Assembly: GCF_002896855.1 (NCBI RefSeq)
Contig: NZ_CP021850.1
Location: 893,665 to 957,664 of the forward strand
Direction: 5' to 3'
Source: Clostridium thermosuccinogenes
Lineage (GTDB): Bacteria > Bacillota > Clostridia > Acetivibrionales > DSM-5807
Length of the DNA: 64,000 bases
Position numbers and translations under genes: made by a program. Position 1 is the first letter of the stretch; each line of letters opens with the position of its first letter. The notes under the pieces are model-generated. The model saw nothing but the letters and a program-made list of their open reading frames with translations. It did not search any database and was not told the DNA's origin. Below are positions 45,205-54,360 of this stretch, in pieces.

Positions 45205-46419
45205 ATGGTGGAATCAGTGAGCAAAACCAGGATATTGATGTTTGGACACGGGGGATATGGCAACCGCGGATGCGAAGCAATCGTCAGAAGCACAGCAAAA
45301 ATGATAGCCGACAGCTTCGAATACCGGGAGATTAAATTAGCCTCTCATGATTTTGAGAAGGATTCGCAATCAAATCCGGCTCAAATTGATATGCATATTC
45401 CCCATAATACGGCAATTGACAGGTATACATGGCCATGGCTCAAATATGTGTTCTATAACCGGGTGCTGAAAGACTATGAGGCCTCCTTTGAGATTTCCCA
45501 AAGGGAAGTCATAGATGCGGCAGCTTCCAGTGACATATGCCTTTCGGTCGGAGGAGACAATTACTGCTATGGAGAACCACTGCATCTGTATGCCCTGGAT
45601 CGGGCAATAAAGAGGATGGGAAAAAGACTGGTATTGTGGGGAGCTTCCATAGAGCCTGGCAGTGTAAGCGAGCGGATGAAGGAGGATCTGGGGCAGTTTG
45701 ATGCTTTGTTTGCAAGGGAGTCGGTTACATATCATGAACTAAAGAGGCTGAATATAAGTAAAAACATATTTCTATACCCGGACCCGGCATTTAGTATGGA
45801 AAAGGAAGACGTACCGCTACCGGCAGGATGGAAAAGCGGCAAAATGGTGGGAGTGAATTTAAGCCCCCTTATTATGAATTATGAGAGCCGGAAAGGAATG
45901 GCTTTTGCATCGGTTTCAAAGCTGATTGATGAAATCATACATCTCACGGATTTTAACATCGCCCTTATTCCCCATGTGGTCACTGAAAAAAGCAGTGATT
46001 ATGCTGTGTTGAAGATGCTGTATGACAGATACAGGGACAGCGGGAGGTTGGTTCTTGTGGGTGACGGCTACACAGCTCCCCAATTGAAAGGCTTGATTTC
46101 CAAGTGCAGGATTTTTGTGGGGGCGAGAACCCATTCCACCATAGCAGCATATTCCTCTTGCGTGCCTGCCCTTGTACTGGGATACAGCGTTAAGTCCAGA
46201 GGGATAGCCCGGGACATTTTTGGTGGGGAGCAGAACTATGTGCTGCCGGTGCAGGAGATGAGCAAGCCGGAACAGCTTTGCAAGGCTTTCAGGTATTTTT
46301 TAAAAAACGAGCACAACATCCGAAAACATTTGGAAAAGGTCATGCCCGCATACATAAAAAATGCAGGTGAAGCGGCCGTAATGCTGAAACAGGTAGCAGC
46401 AGGAAGGGGCAGGTTGTAA
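45205..46419 (+). CDS. Polysaccharide pyruvyl transferase family protein
   Basis: About 404 residues. ILMFGHGGYGNRGCEAIVRS is the N-terminal GxGN-type loop of the PF04230 pyruvyltransferase family, with CLSVGGDNYCYG, and the late RIFVGARTHSTIAAYSSCVP block containing the His. It likely adds a ketal pyruvate from phosphoenolpyruvate to a sugar, giving an acidic polymer. A GTG at 45217 is an alternative start with a GGTGG site. Confidence 0.85.
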   Translation: MVESVSKTRILMFGHGGYGNRGCEAIVRSTAKMIADSFEYREIKLASHDFEKDSQSNPAQIDMHIPHNTAIDRYTWPWLKYVFYNRVLKDYEASFEISQREVIDAAASSDICLSVGGDNYCYGEPLHLYALDRAIKRMGKRLVLWGASIEPGSVSERMKEDLGQFDALFARESVTYHELKRLNISKNIFLYPDPAFSMEKEDVPLPAGWKSGKMVGVNLSPLIMNYESRKGMAFASVSKLIDEIIHLTDFNIALIPHVVTEKSSDYAVLKMLYDRYRDSGRLVLVGDGYTAPQLKGLISKCRIFVGARTHSTIAAYSSCVPALVLGYSVKSRGIARDIFGGEQNYVLPVQEMSKPEQLCKAFRYFLKNEHNIRKHLEKVMPAYIKNAGEAAVMLKQVAAGRGRL

Positions 46420-46421
46420 GC

Positions 46422-47951
46422 ATGAAGAGCAGACTTTCCGTCAATATGATGGCGAACATGGCATCCTTTGCCATATCACTGCTGATATCCATGTGGCTTA
46501 CTCCGTATATCATCAACTCCCTGGGAGCTGAGGCATATGGATTCATACCTCTGACACAGCAGCTGGTAAATTACATGTCGGTGATGACTGTCGCTTTAAA
46601 CGGTATGGCTTCACGCTTTTTCACCTATGCGGTAAAATCCGGGGATAGAGGTTTAGCGGAACAGTATTTTAATACCTCCCTGGTATCCTCCTCCGTATTG
46701 GCTGCTTTTATCGTGATTCCTCTGGCTTTAATGACTTGCTTTATAGATAAAATAATGAATGTGCCGGATTACCTGCTTTCCGACGTGCAAACAAGCCTTG
46801 TCCTTTACGGTGCCGTATTTATCCTTTCTTTGATGGGCACGGCCTTTGGAATGGCGATGTTCTGTGAAAACAGGCTTGACATAAGCGGTATACTGAGCAG
46901 TGGTAATACGGTGCTGAGGTCTTTGGCCATACTCCTGCTCCTTTATATGTTTGCACCGAAAATGTGGTTTGTAGCCCTGGGAACGCTTATAGCCTCGGCA
47001 ATTTTTTTTGTCCAGAATATATATTTTTTCAGAAAGCTGCTGCCGGACATATCTTTTCGCCCATCCAGGTTCGACTTGGCCAGGCTTATGGAGCTGTTGT
47101 CCTCCGGAATATGGAATTCGGTAAACTTCGTCGGGGCCACCCTTTTTTTGCAGATCGATCTTTTGGTGGCAAACTGGGCTTTGGGAGCCAAAGCGGCAGG
47201 GGAATACTCGGCGCTGCTCCAGCTTTCAAACCTTCTCAGGGGGTTTGTGGCTTCGGTGATTGTAGTATTCAACCCTACCATGGTGGATCTGTATGCACGT
47301 AAAGATATACATGGCCTGGTGGAGTACTCCAACAAAGCGGTTAAAATCACGGGAATTATGATGGCTCTGCCTGTCGGCCTCGCCTGTGGTTTTGGCGGCC
47401 AGCTCCTGGCTTTGTGGCTGGGGGAAGGATTCAGGGATTATGGCTTCCTTTTCGGCCTCATGACGCTGCACCTTTCCGTCAACCTTTCTGTTCAGTCTCT
47501 TTTTGGCATATTTTCTGCCGCCAACCGGGTGAAGATACCGGCTATCGTCACTTTGGCAATGGGCATGGTCAATTTTACCCTGGCAGTGGCTCTCAGCATG
47601 GCCTTGGACATGGGAGCCTTCGGGATCGTCATTGCCGGCATGACTGTATTGACTGCAAAGAACCTGGTATTTACCCCTATATACAGCTCAATTATTACTA
47701 AGCAGCCGCTGACTGCCTATTATAAGGGAATATTAATGCCAGCTGCCGGAGCAGCTTTTGTTGTTTTGACAGGGGCAATATTACAGAGGATGTTTCCTGT
47801 GGAAAGTTGGTTTGGGCTTTTTTCATTATCGGGGGTTGTATCAGCCATATATTGCATAATGATATTTTCTGTAGTACTGGAGGAAGGCGAACGCAGGAAA
47901 GTGAAATCCATCATGCTGCAAATGTTCAATGTTCACCGGAAGGAGGTATAG
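46422..47951 (+). CDS. Wzx-type repeat-unit flippase
   Basis: A 509-residue MOP-superfamily transporter of about 12-14 helices. LTPYIINSLGAEAYGFIPLT is the usual N-terminal loop. It moves the finished lipid-linked repeat unit to the outer face, where the EpsG-like polymerase works. It begins 2 bases after the pyruvyltransferase stop. Confidence 0.92.
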   Translation: MKSRLSVNMMANMASFAISLLISMWLTPYIINSLGAEAYGFIPLTQQLVNYMSVMTVALNGMASRFFTYAVKSGDRGLAEQYFNTSLVSSSVLAAFIVIPLALMTCFIDKIMNVPDYLLSDVQTSLVLYGAVFILSLMGTAFGMAMFCENRLDISGILSSGNTVLRSLAILLLLYMFAPKMWFVALGTLIASAIFFVQNIYFFRKLLPDISFRPSRFDLARLMELLSSGIWNSVNFVGATLFLQIDLLVANWALGAKAAGEYSALLQLSNLLRGFVASVIVVFNPTMVDLYARKDIHGLVEYSNKAVKITGIMMALPVGLACGFGGQLLALWLGEGFRDYGFLFGLMTLHLSVNLSVQSLFGIFSAANRVKIPAIVTLAMGMVNFTLAVALSMALDMGAFGIVIAGMTVLTAKNLVFTPIYSSIITKQPLTAYYKGILMPAAGAAFVVLTGAILQRMFPVESWFGLFSLSGVVSAIYCIMIFSVVLEEGERRKVKSIMLQMFNVHRKEV

Positions 47952-49169
47952 GTGTTGATCATAAGTTTTAAATCAGCAATGGAAATTGTGCTTTATGCGC
48001 TGCTTTTCTTGCTTGCAGCCGCAGGATTGCTGCTTATCCTGGTGAAGGGGTATGATTATTATCTGATAAAGAAGGAAGTCCTATCAAGAAAAGGTATAGG
48101 GGATTTCGCCAGCTTTGAGGAATGGAAATCTGCGGTTAGGAATAAGGTTTTGCAATGGATTGCCCATATGCCTGCGGTTCAGGTCAGCGATAATATGAGA
48201 TTTGTCCTGCTGGAGAAGATGTCCGGAAAATATTCATACAATGCGCTCCAGGCATGGCAGAGGGGAGGCTTGCTCCTGGGCTTGAGTTATTATCTTGAGG
48301 AGCGGCCGGAGGATAAAAAAGCATCGGACGCTGCCAGCTATGCGATAAAGGAGCTGTTTGACAGAAAAAACGACTGGAAAACAGTCCCCGGCAATATCGA
48401 CTACGGCCTTTTAGCCTATGCGGTAATGAGGCTTCCCCATTATAATAACCGTCTTTATTATGACGGAATGAAGAAGGTGGCGGATCTCATTACGGAGCAT
48501 ACAGGCGAAGATGGCACTGTTTTTTACAGAAAAGCAATTGCAAATTACCGGCTGGTGGATACGGTAGGCTTGATTTGTCCCTTTCTGATACGGTTTGGAA
48601 CGGTTTATAACAAGCCGGAGCTGGTGGATCTGGCTTTACAGCAGATAGAAAATTATTCTGCCTTTGGCCTTCATCCGTCCACCGGCATTCCGGCCCATGC
48701 CTATCATATAAAAAACAAAGTGCCCCTGGGCATTTATGGATGGGGGAGAGGTGTGGGTTGGTATGCGCTGGGGTTGATAGATTCCTACGAAGAGCTGCCC
48801 CAAAACCATCCCCGAAAGGAGTTTTTGGGCAAAAGCATCATGCTGTTGGCGCAATCCTTTATCAGATTTCAGAGGCCGGATGGTGGCTGGGGCCATTCCT
48901 TTTTCATGGATGACAACCAGTTTGATTCATCGGTGACGGCAATGCTCCTCTATTTTATAAAAAAATCCCTGAAGCATGGCATCATTGGTGGGGATGTATA
49001 CCTGAAAGCAATCGAAAAGGGGATGCAGAAGCTCAAAATGTCCACAAGGAAAGACGGCACAATAGACTTCTCCCAGGGAGACACCAAGGGGATCGGAATC
49101 TATTCGACGGTATTTAGAGAGTTTCCTTTCACTCAGGGAATCGCCCTGGCTGTCTTGATGATGCCATAG
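47952..49169 (+). CDS. Membrane-anchored GH88/GH105-like hydrolase
   Basis: A 405-residue protein: an N-terminal membrane helix (about 10-30), then an alpha/alpha-barrel with DTVGLICPFLIRFG, YGWGRGVGWYALGLIDSYEE and RFQRPDGGWGHSFF, patterns of unsaturated-uronyl or rhamnogalacturonyl hydrolases (GH88/105). GTG start with AAGGAGG. Anchored next to the export machinery, it may trim or process the EPS, which suggests a uronic-acid polymer whose lyase products are hydrolysed. Substrate not proven. Confidence 0.78.
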   Translation: MLIISFKSAMEIVLYALLFLLAAAGLLLILVKGYDYYLIKKEVLSRKGIGDFASFEEWKSAVRNKVLQWIAHMPAVQVSDNMRFVLLEKMSGKYSYNALQAWQRGGLLLGLSYYLEERPEDKKASDAASYAIKELFDRKNDWKTVPGNIDYGLLAYAVMRLPHYNNRLYYDGMKKVADLITEHTGEDGTVFYRKAIANYRLVDTVGLICPFLIRFGTVYNKPELVDLALQQIENYSAFGLHPSTGIPAHAYHIKNKVPLGIYGWGRGVGWYALGLIDSYEELPQNHPRKEFLGKSIMLLAQSFIRFQRPDGGWGHSFFMDDNQFDSSVTAMLLYFIKKSLKHGIIGGDVYLKAIEKGMQKLKMSTRKDGTIDFSQGDTKGIGIYSTVFREFPFTQGIALAVLMMP

Positions 49170-49226
49170 CAGAGGGATTTTATTTTATGTAAAGGTATCA
49201 ATCATCAACAGGAGGGGTACCCAGGG

Positions 49227-50357
49227 ATGAAAAAAAAGAAAGTTCTGTATATACTGCATGGCCTGGCACCTGGTGGAATAGAGTCCTTTGCCATCAATGT
49301 GGTGGACAATATAGACCGGGAGAGGGTGGAAATAAGCTTTGCCCTGGCAACGGAAGGAAAGCAGTTTTATGAAGACAGGGTGATCAATGCGGGATGTAAG
49401 GTATATAAGACGAGCGACCTGAATGGATTGAAAAATATAGTCAGGCATTTTACAAAGCTGGTGGAATTGCTGAAAAAAGAAGGCCCCTTTGATGTTGTAC
49501 ACAGCAATATTGATTTCTTTAACGGAGTCAATCTGCTGGCCGCTTTTATCGCAGGAGTTCCGGTAAGAATAAGCCATGCCCACAGCACGCACAGTGTGAA
49601 TGCCACCAGTGTGCATGCAACTCTGTCTACGAAATTTTACCGCCTGCTGATGAAATCACTGATACGATTGTTTGCAACCCATCTCTTAGGTTGTTCCAAA
49701 CAAGCTAACGATTATATGCATAAGTGGGGCCGGGTTGATCGGAGAGACAGCAAAGTGATTTTCAACGGTATAAATGTAGATAAGTATCGCATGGAAGAAC
49801 ACGATAAAAAGCTATGTCGAGAAAGTTTGGGCCTGCCCCGGGACAAGATATGCTTTTTGACTGTGGGAAGGATGTGTGAAGCAAAAAACTCTCTGTTTAT
49901 AGCTGACGTGGTAAAGGAGCTTTTAGAGATTAGGAAGGATATCCACTTTATCTGGGTAGGTACCGGGAGGTTGGAGCAGCAAATCAAAGAACGAATAGAA
50001 AAATATGGCATTAACGAAGCCTTTTCCTTCCTTGGGAACCGGACCGACATCCCCCAGATCATCGCTGCAGCCGATTACTTCTTGTTTCCGTCGCTGTGGG
50101 AAGGTTTGCCGGTTGCTTTGATAGAAGCTCAGGCTGGTGGCCTCCATTGCTTTATTTCCGATGCCATTACTGAGGAGGCGGATATTGGTCTATGTACGGC
50201 AATTTCCCTGAAAAAGGATGCGAAAGCATGGGCAGAGGAAATTTGTGAGCATATGGTCAATAAATTCGGAAAAAGGCCTGTTGACTGTCGAAGGTTGAAA
50301 AGATTTGACATAAAAGAGACGGTTAGAACACTGGAAAATATCTATTGCTCCGGATAG
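49227..50357 (+). CDS. GT4-family glycosyltransferase
   Basis: A 376-residue GT-B enzyme: LYILHGLAPGGIESFAINVV, RISHAHSTHSVN, FLTVGRMCEAKNSLFIADVV and SLWEGLPVALIEAQAGGLHC. The GGIESF start places it near the 34372/36462 pair. Last gene of the EPS run. AGGAGGGG lies before ATG 49227. Confidence 0.92.
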   Translation: MKKKKVLYILHGLAPGGIESFAINVVDNIDRERVEISFALATEGKQFYEDRVINAGCKVYKTSDLNGLKNIVRHFTKLVELLKKEGPFDVVHSNIDFFNGVNLLAAFIAGVPVRISHAHSTHSVNATSVHATLSTKFYRLLMKSLIRLFATHLLGCSKQANDYMHKWGRVDRRDSKVIFNGINVDKYRMEEHDKKLCRESLGLPRDKICFLTVGRMCEAKNSLFIADVVKELLEIRKDIHFIWVGTGRLEQQIKERIEKYGINEAFSFLGNRTDIPQIIAAADYFLFPSLWEGLPVALIEAQAGGLHCFISDAITEEADIGLCTAISLKKDAKAWAEEICEHMVNKFGKRPVDCRRLKRFDIKETVRTLENIYCSG

Positions 50358-50399
50358 GCAGGAATATTGGCCTTTAACACTATTGAGAACTTCAGGGAA

Positions 50400-50495
50400 A
50401 TGGCGGAAGGAAAGGGAGAAGGTACGTTGGTCATCAACGGCTGTATAGGGAAAGCAAGAAGGAAAGCAAGAAGAAAAGCATTGAGAAAAACATGA
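50400..50495 (+). CDS. Possible 31-codon basic-tail small ORF
   Basis: ATG 50400 opens MAEGKGEGTLVINGCIGKAR followed by a repeated KARRKARRKALRK tail. The DNA is a purine-rich imperfect repeat (GAAAGCAAGAAG-like), which makes the basic tail partly an effect of composition. A longer reading could begin at TTG 50367. The ribosome site is poor. Kept as a weak candidate in the gap before the lasso cluster. Confidence 0.2.
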   Translation: MAEGKGEGTLVINGCIGKARRKARRKALRKT

Positions 50496-50543
50496 AGAAA
50501 AGCAAGCTATCAAACTTTGAGTTTTGTTGTCTTCAAGCATAAC

Positions 50544-50573
50544 TTGAATCGGCTTCTTTTCCTGTCATATAAA
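50544..50573 (+). promoter_or_regulatory. Candidate promoter of the lasso cluster
   Basis: TTGAAT (50544-50549) and TATAAA (50568-50573) with an 18-base spacer, about 130 bases ahead of the nucleotidyltransferase gene. Confidence 0.45.
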
Positions 50574-50703
50574 CATAAGGCATGAAATATAATTTATATG
50601 TAAATTTACAGGGAAAGCTTAATACGAAAAACAGGATATCCGGTATAGCACCGGTATCCATTTTGGAATTACGGTATGGTTATCAGCCATGGAGAAAAAG
50701 AGT

Positions 50704-51930
50704 ATGGATAATGTACAGGCTCAGTTTGTAGAACTGTTATCCTGTGCCATAAGAGGCAAAAAGGTTGATGAAAGGGCCTTGGGCAAATACGATTGGAAAG
50801 AGCTTCTAGAGTACGCAGATGTCCATCATGTGATAGGCTTGGTCTATTCAGCCCTTCCTAAAAGCAGAGAATTCACAGGCGCAGATGAAAGATTGCTTGA
50901 ACAATTTAAGAAAGAAACTGCCCTCACCATTGTGGGACAAATACAGCATATAAGGCAGGTAGCCTATGTCCTTGGAAAATTCAAAGAAGTCAACATACCT
51001 GTGATTTTGCTAAAAGGCCTTGTTGTAAGAGGGCTATATCCACTGCCGGAACTCAGGACCATGTGCGATGCAGACATATTAGTCAAAGAATCCGACCTGG
51101 GTAAGGTGGATGAATTGATGAAGAACATAGGATATGCCGAAGGGGAAAAATCACCGGTGCACGTCTCCTATTTTAATAAGGACTACAATCGCATAGAAGT
51201 GCATTGGACCATCGAAGACCGCCGATTCTTCAATGACGAGTATGGTCTGGAAGAGGACATGTGGCAAAGGGCGGAAAAAACAAAAATTGGCGAAATTGAA
51301 GCCCTTTCCTTTGCGCCGGAGGACCTGGCATTGCATTTGTGCATACATATGGCCGTCCACATTATAACCGGCGGTTTTGGGATACGCCAGTTATGCGATC
51401 TGGTTTTGCTGGTGGAGAAAAAGGGCTACTCAATAAATTGGCAATCTTTTTGCGAGAAAATGGAGAAATGGGGGATTGAGAAGTTTGTCTCAGCATTATT
51501 TATGCTCTGCAACCAGCTGTTTCATATGCCCATACCGGATGAAATAGAAAAAAACACTTCCCGCATTGATATGGACATAGTGGACAATCTGGCTGAGGAC
51601 ATAATATCCGGTGGAGTATACGGCAAAAAAGACCTGCCTTACATATTTGCCAATGAAATGGCGTACGATCACGAAGGAAGGCATGCCGGAAGCACAACAG
51701 GAGTCATGATGCGTTTGTTGAAACTCCTGTTTCCGCCCTGGGACAGACTGTCAGACCAATATGCCTATGCCAGGAAATATAAAATATTGCTGCCGGTGGC
51801 ATGGCTTCATCATATCATATCCGGCATAAGGAGAAGGGAATATGGATGGAATGAGAAAATCAGGTTCCTTAAATCAATAATATTCATTTCTAGAAAACGG
51901 CATAAGCTGCTTAAACGGCTGGAACTGTAA
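50704..51930 (+). CDS. Lasso-cluster nucleotidyltransferase family protein (NTP_transf_5-like)
   Basis: A 408-residue protein of the uncharacterised nucleotidyltransferase family (PF14907-type) that is often found in Firmicutes lasso clusters. PVILLKGLVVRGLYPLPELR followed by TMCDADILV holds the nucleotidyltransferase DxD; FAPEDLALHLCIH follows, as usual in the family. In such clusters it is thought to add to, or act on, the phosphorylated precursor tail. ATG 50704 has GGAG 9 bases upstream; ATG 50689 is the alternative. A hairpin with a T-run follows it, so it may be transcribed apart from the cyclase gene. Confidence 0.85.
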   Translation: MDNVQAQFVELLSCAIRGKKVDERALGKYDWKELLEYADVHHVIGLVYSALPKSREFTGADERLLEQFKKETALTIVGQIQHIRQVAYVLGKFKEVNIPVILLKGLVVRGLYPLPELRTMCDADILVKESDLGKVDELMKNIGYAEGEKSPVHVSYFNKDYNRIEVHWTIEDRRFFNDEYGLEEDMWQRAEKTKIGEIEALSFAPEDLALHLCIHMAVHIITGGFGIRQLCDLVLLVEKKGYSINWQSFCEKMEKWGIEKFVSALFMLCNQLFHMPIPDEIEKNTSRIDMDIVDNLAEDIISGGVYGKKDLPYIFANEMAYDHEGRHAGSTTGVMMRLLKLLFPPWDRLSDQYAYARKYKILLPVAWLHHIISGIRRREYGWNEKIRFLKSIIFISRKRHKLLKRLEL

Positions 51931-51942
51931 TGAGGCTATCAG

Positions 51943-51982
51943 ATGTCCCCACCTCTATAGGCGGTGGACATATGTTATTTTT
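51943..51982 (+). terminator. Probable terminator or attenuator between nucleotidyltransferase and cyclase genes
   Basis: ATGTCC(CC)ACC and GGTGGACAT (51963-51971) form a bulged stem, followed by TATTTTTT a few bases on. Confidence 0.5.
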
Positions 51983-52071
51983 TGCATGAAGTAAGCAAAT
52001 CTTTTGCTTATTGAGTGTGTTATTTCTATGAAAAAATACTTTATTATTGAAAAATACTCAGGGGTGGTCTT

Positions 52072-54045
52072 GTGAGCGCCATATGGGGAGTAATATACAG
52101 GAATGGAAAAAGGGTTTCGGAAGAAGCAAAAAGATCTTTAGTTGATAGGTTGAGCTTATATAAGGTTGATTCAATAAATACCTGGGAGAAAGGCAGCATA
52201 TATCTTGGCTGCGGACTTCAGTACATAACTCAGGAATCGCTGCAGGTAATTCTACCCTTTTATGATCGGGACAAGGGACTGGCTATTACTGCAGATGCGA
52301 TCATAGACAACAGGAGTGAGCTTTTCAAACAGTTGAAAATTCCGAAGGAAGCCCAGCCCTGCATTACCGACAGCGAGCTGATACTTTTGTCCTATGAAAA
52401 ATGGGGTGCTGACTGCCCCAGGTATTTGATCGGCGATTTTTCCTTTGTCATATGGGATGAGAAGAAGGACGAATTGTTTTGTGTCAGGGATCATGTGGGC
52501 AAGAGAACGTTTTACTACTACTGTGATGATAACACTTTTGCCTTCGGCACCCTTATAAAGCCTATATTTGACTTGGTTGGAAAAAAGCCGGATTTGAATG
52601 ACAAATGGATTGCTGACTTTCTGGTGTTGAAAGGGCCTGTACTAAGTGTTGAATACGCTGAGAGCCCATATGAGGGTATATATCAGCTGGAGCCTGGCCA
52701 TTCCTTGACAGTGGATAAAAAAGGCCGGACCAAAAGGAGATATTGGGACCCCTTAAAAGAGGTTAAACCCTTAAAATTAAAATCTGATGAAGAATATATA
52801 GAGGAGTTTAAAAAAGTTTTTTTTGAAGCAGTTCGCTGCCGTCTAAGAAGCATTTCCGATGTTGGGATTATGATGAGCGGAGGGCTGGATTCGGGGTCGA
52901 TAGCGTGCGTTGCAGCGCAAGAGCTGTCGGGTGAAGGAAAAAGGCTTAGGGCATTCAGCTCAATCCCCATGGAAGGGTATGAATTTAATGATAAGAAGTA
53001 CCGGCATTTCATCCCCGACGAGAGGGAGTACATAAGGACTATTGGAGAAAAATACGACAACGTGGATATTGAGTACTGCAGAAATGAGGGGAAAGATTCC
53101 GTAAAAGATATGGATAAATATATTGACATTTTAGAGCAGCCCTATAAAACCATCGAAAACTCCTTTTGGGTTTTTTCTATGGCAGAAAAAGCTGCTAAAA
53201 AAGGATGCCGGGTTTTGCTCTCAGGCCAGTCCGGGAACACTACAATATCCTTTGGAGATTTTGATGTGCATATTAAAACACTGTTTGGCAAAGGCAAATT
53301 AATAAAAATGAAAAGGGAAATAGACAGCCTGGCCAAGTTGTATAACCTCCCCAAAAAACGCGTTATAATGGAAGTTATCAGGGTGTTGCTGCCCTATGGC
53401 CTAAGAAAAGTCGTAAGCAATCGGGTACGAAAAAATATCAAAGATTATGAAGCATTCCCGGTGAACCCTGAGCTGGTGGAAAAATGGAATGTCAAAAAAC
53501 GACTGGAGAAAAAGGGGTATAACCTAAAGCCGGAAAAGTTCTATAATTTGAAAGACATACATAAGTATATTGTTGATAATGTTTCCTTCTCTCAGGTAGC
53601 CATACCTGAAACAAAAGCTTCCCTGGCTTATGGAATAGTAGAGAGGGATCCTTCCAGGGATAAGAGGGTAATAGAATTCTGCCTCAGTCTTCCCAGCGAT
53701 CAGTTTGTGAGAAATGGAGTGGAAAGACGGTTGATCCGGGAAGCGATGAAAGGCATACTGCCGGAAAAAATAAGGAGCAATTGTACCAAAAGAGGATTGC
53801 AGGCTGCGGATTGGATACAGAGACTTAAACCGTCATGGCAGGATATATGTGTTGATATCGAACGAGCTCTGGAAAATGAGCATATCAAGAGATATATTGA
53901 CACCAGTAGGCTGGAAAAAGAACTGGAGTTATTGAAATACGGCCCGGACGAGGATAAAGGACGGTGGATAAAGATGCTTTTGATTGCCCTTGTACTGTCG
54001 AAGTTTCTTGAAAAGCACTATTCCGCAGATACCATACGGATTTGA
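52072..54045 (+). CDS. Lasso peptide macrolactam synthetase (C protein, asparagine-synthetase-like)
   Basis: A 657-residue protein with an N-terminal glutaminase-like domain lacking the catalytic Cys (MSAIWGVIYRNG; Cys2 is replaced by Ser) and a C-terminal ATP-dependent synthetase domain with the PP-loop MMSGGLDSGSIACVAA (about residue 268) and the lasso-type VLLSGQSGNTTIS block. It adenylates the ring Glu/Asp and closes the macrolactam with the core N-terminus. GTG start; GGGGTGG is just upstream. The precursor gene follows it by 124 bases. Confidence 0.93.
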   Translation: MSAIWGVIYRNGKRVSEEAKRSLVDRLSLYKVDSINTWEKGSIYLGCGLQYITQESLQVILPFYDRDKGLAITADAIIDNRSELFKQLKIPKEAQPCITDSELILLSYEKWGADCPRYLIGDFSFVIWDEKKDELFCVRDHVGKRTFYYYCDDNTFAFGTLIKPIFDLVGKKPDLNDKWIADFLVLKGPVLSVEYAESPYEGIYQLEPGHSLTVDKKGRTKRRYWDPLKEVKPLKLKSDEEYIEEFKKVFFEAVRCRLRSISDVGIMMSGGLDSGSIACVAAQELSGEGKRLRAFSSIPMEGYEFNDKKYRHFIPDEREYIRTIGEKYDNVDIEYCRNEGKDSVKDMDKYIDILEQPYKTIENSFWVFSMAEKAAKKGCRVLLSGQSGNTTISFGDFDVHIKTLFGKGKLIKMKREIDSLAKLYNLPKKRVIMEVIRVLLPYGLRKVVSNRVRKNIKDYEAFPVNPELVEKWNVKKRLEKKGYNLKPEKFYNLKDIHKYIVDNVSFSQVAIPETKASLAYGIVERDPSRDKRVIEFCLSLPSDQFVRNGVERRLIREAMKGILPEKIRSNCTKRGLQAADWIQRLKPSWQDICVDIERALENEHIKRYIDTSRLEKELELLKYGPDEDKGRWIKMLLIALVLSKFLEKHYSADTIRI

Positions 54046-54169
54046 TTACCAAATATAGCTTGCTTTGCTGTGCTGAGGCAGCAAGTTGTATATAATTGCA
54101 TCAAGAATTTAAAGTAAAGGTCTCAAAACAGTTGTTTAGACTGTAGCTCCAGAGGAAGGGGGGTGCTGT

Positions 54170-54307
54170 ATGGAAAAGAAAGTGTGGCGTAAACCGGAAA
54201 TATTCCAGTTGGATATCCAAAACACAGAAGCTTATGTTTTACACTCAGAAAACTGTGATAAAGAATGGATAGGAGAAGATAATGTAAAACACAGGACCTA
54301 TTCTTGA
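54170..54307 (+). CDS. Lasso peptide precursor (A), 45 residues
   Basis: The ATG follows GAGGAAGGGGGG. The leader MEKKVWRKPEIFQLDIQNTE carries the WxxPxI form of the YxxPxL motif read by B1, and Thr19 at the -2 place, the standard protease signal. That puts the core at Ala21, reading AYVLHSENCDKEW and on to a final Tyr-Ser, 25 residues in all. The first acidic residue at a ring-forming distance is Glu7 of the core, giving a seven-residue ring; Asp10 would be too far. The end is Ser, as in paeninodin, where the kinase adds phosphate. One Cys (core 9) is free. A terminator follows 20 bases on. Confidence 0.85.
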   Translation: MEKKVWRKPEIFQLDIQNTEAYVLHSENCDKEWIGEDNVKHRTYS

Positions 54308-54327
54308 ACCAAACCGGTTTGCATAAA

Positions 54328-54360
54328 AAATATCCCAGGAGCAAAACTTCTGGGATATTT
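54328..54360. terminator. Bidirectional terminator after precursor and exporter genes
   Basis: AAATATCCCAG (54328-54338) pairs perfectly with CTGGGATATTT (54350-54360). The minus strand has a T6 run after the stem and the + strand a short one, so both convergent genes end here. Confidence 0.85.

Noticed and set aside
54230-54259. Ring closure at core Asp10 of the lasso precursor
   Set aside because: Known rings have 7-9 members; Glu7 is the only acidic residue in range when the leader is cut two residues after Thr19.
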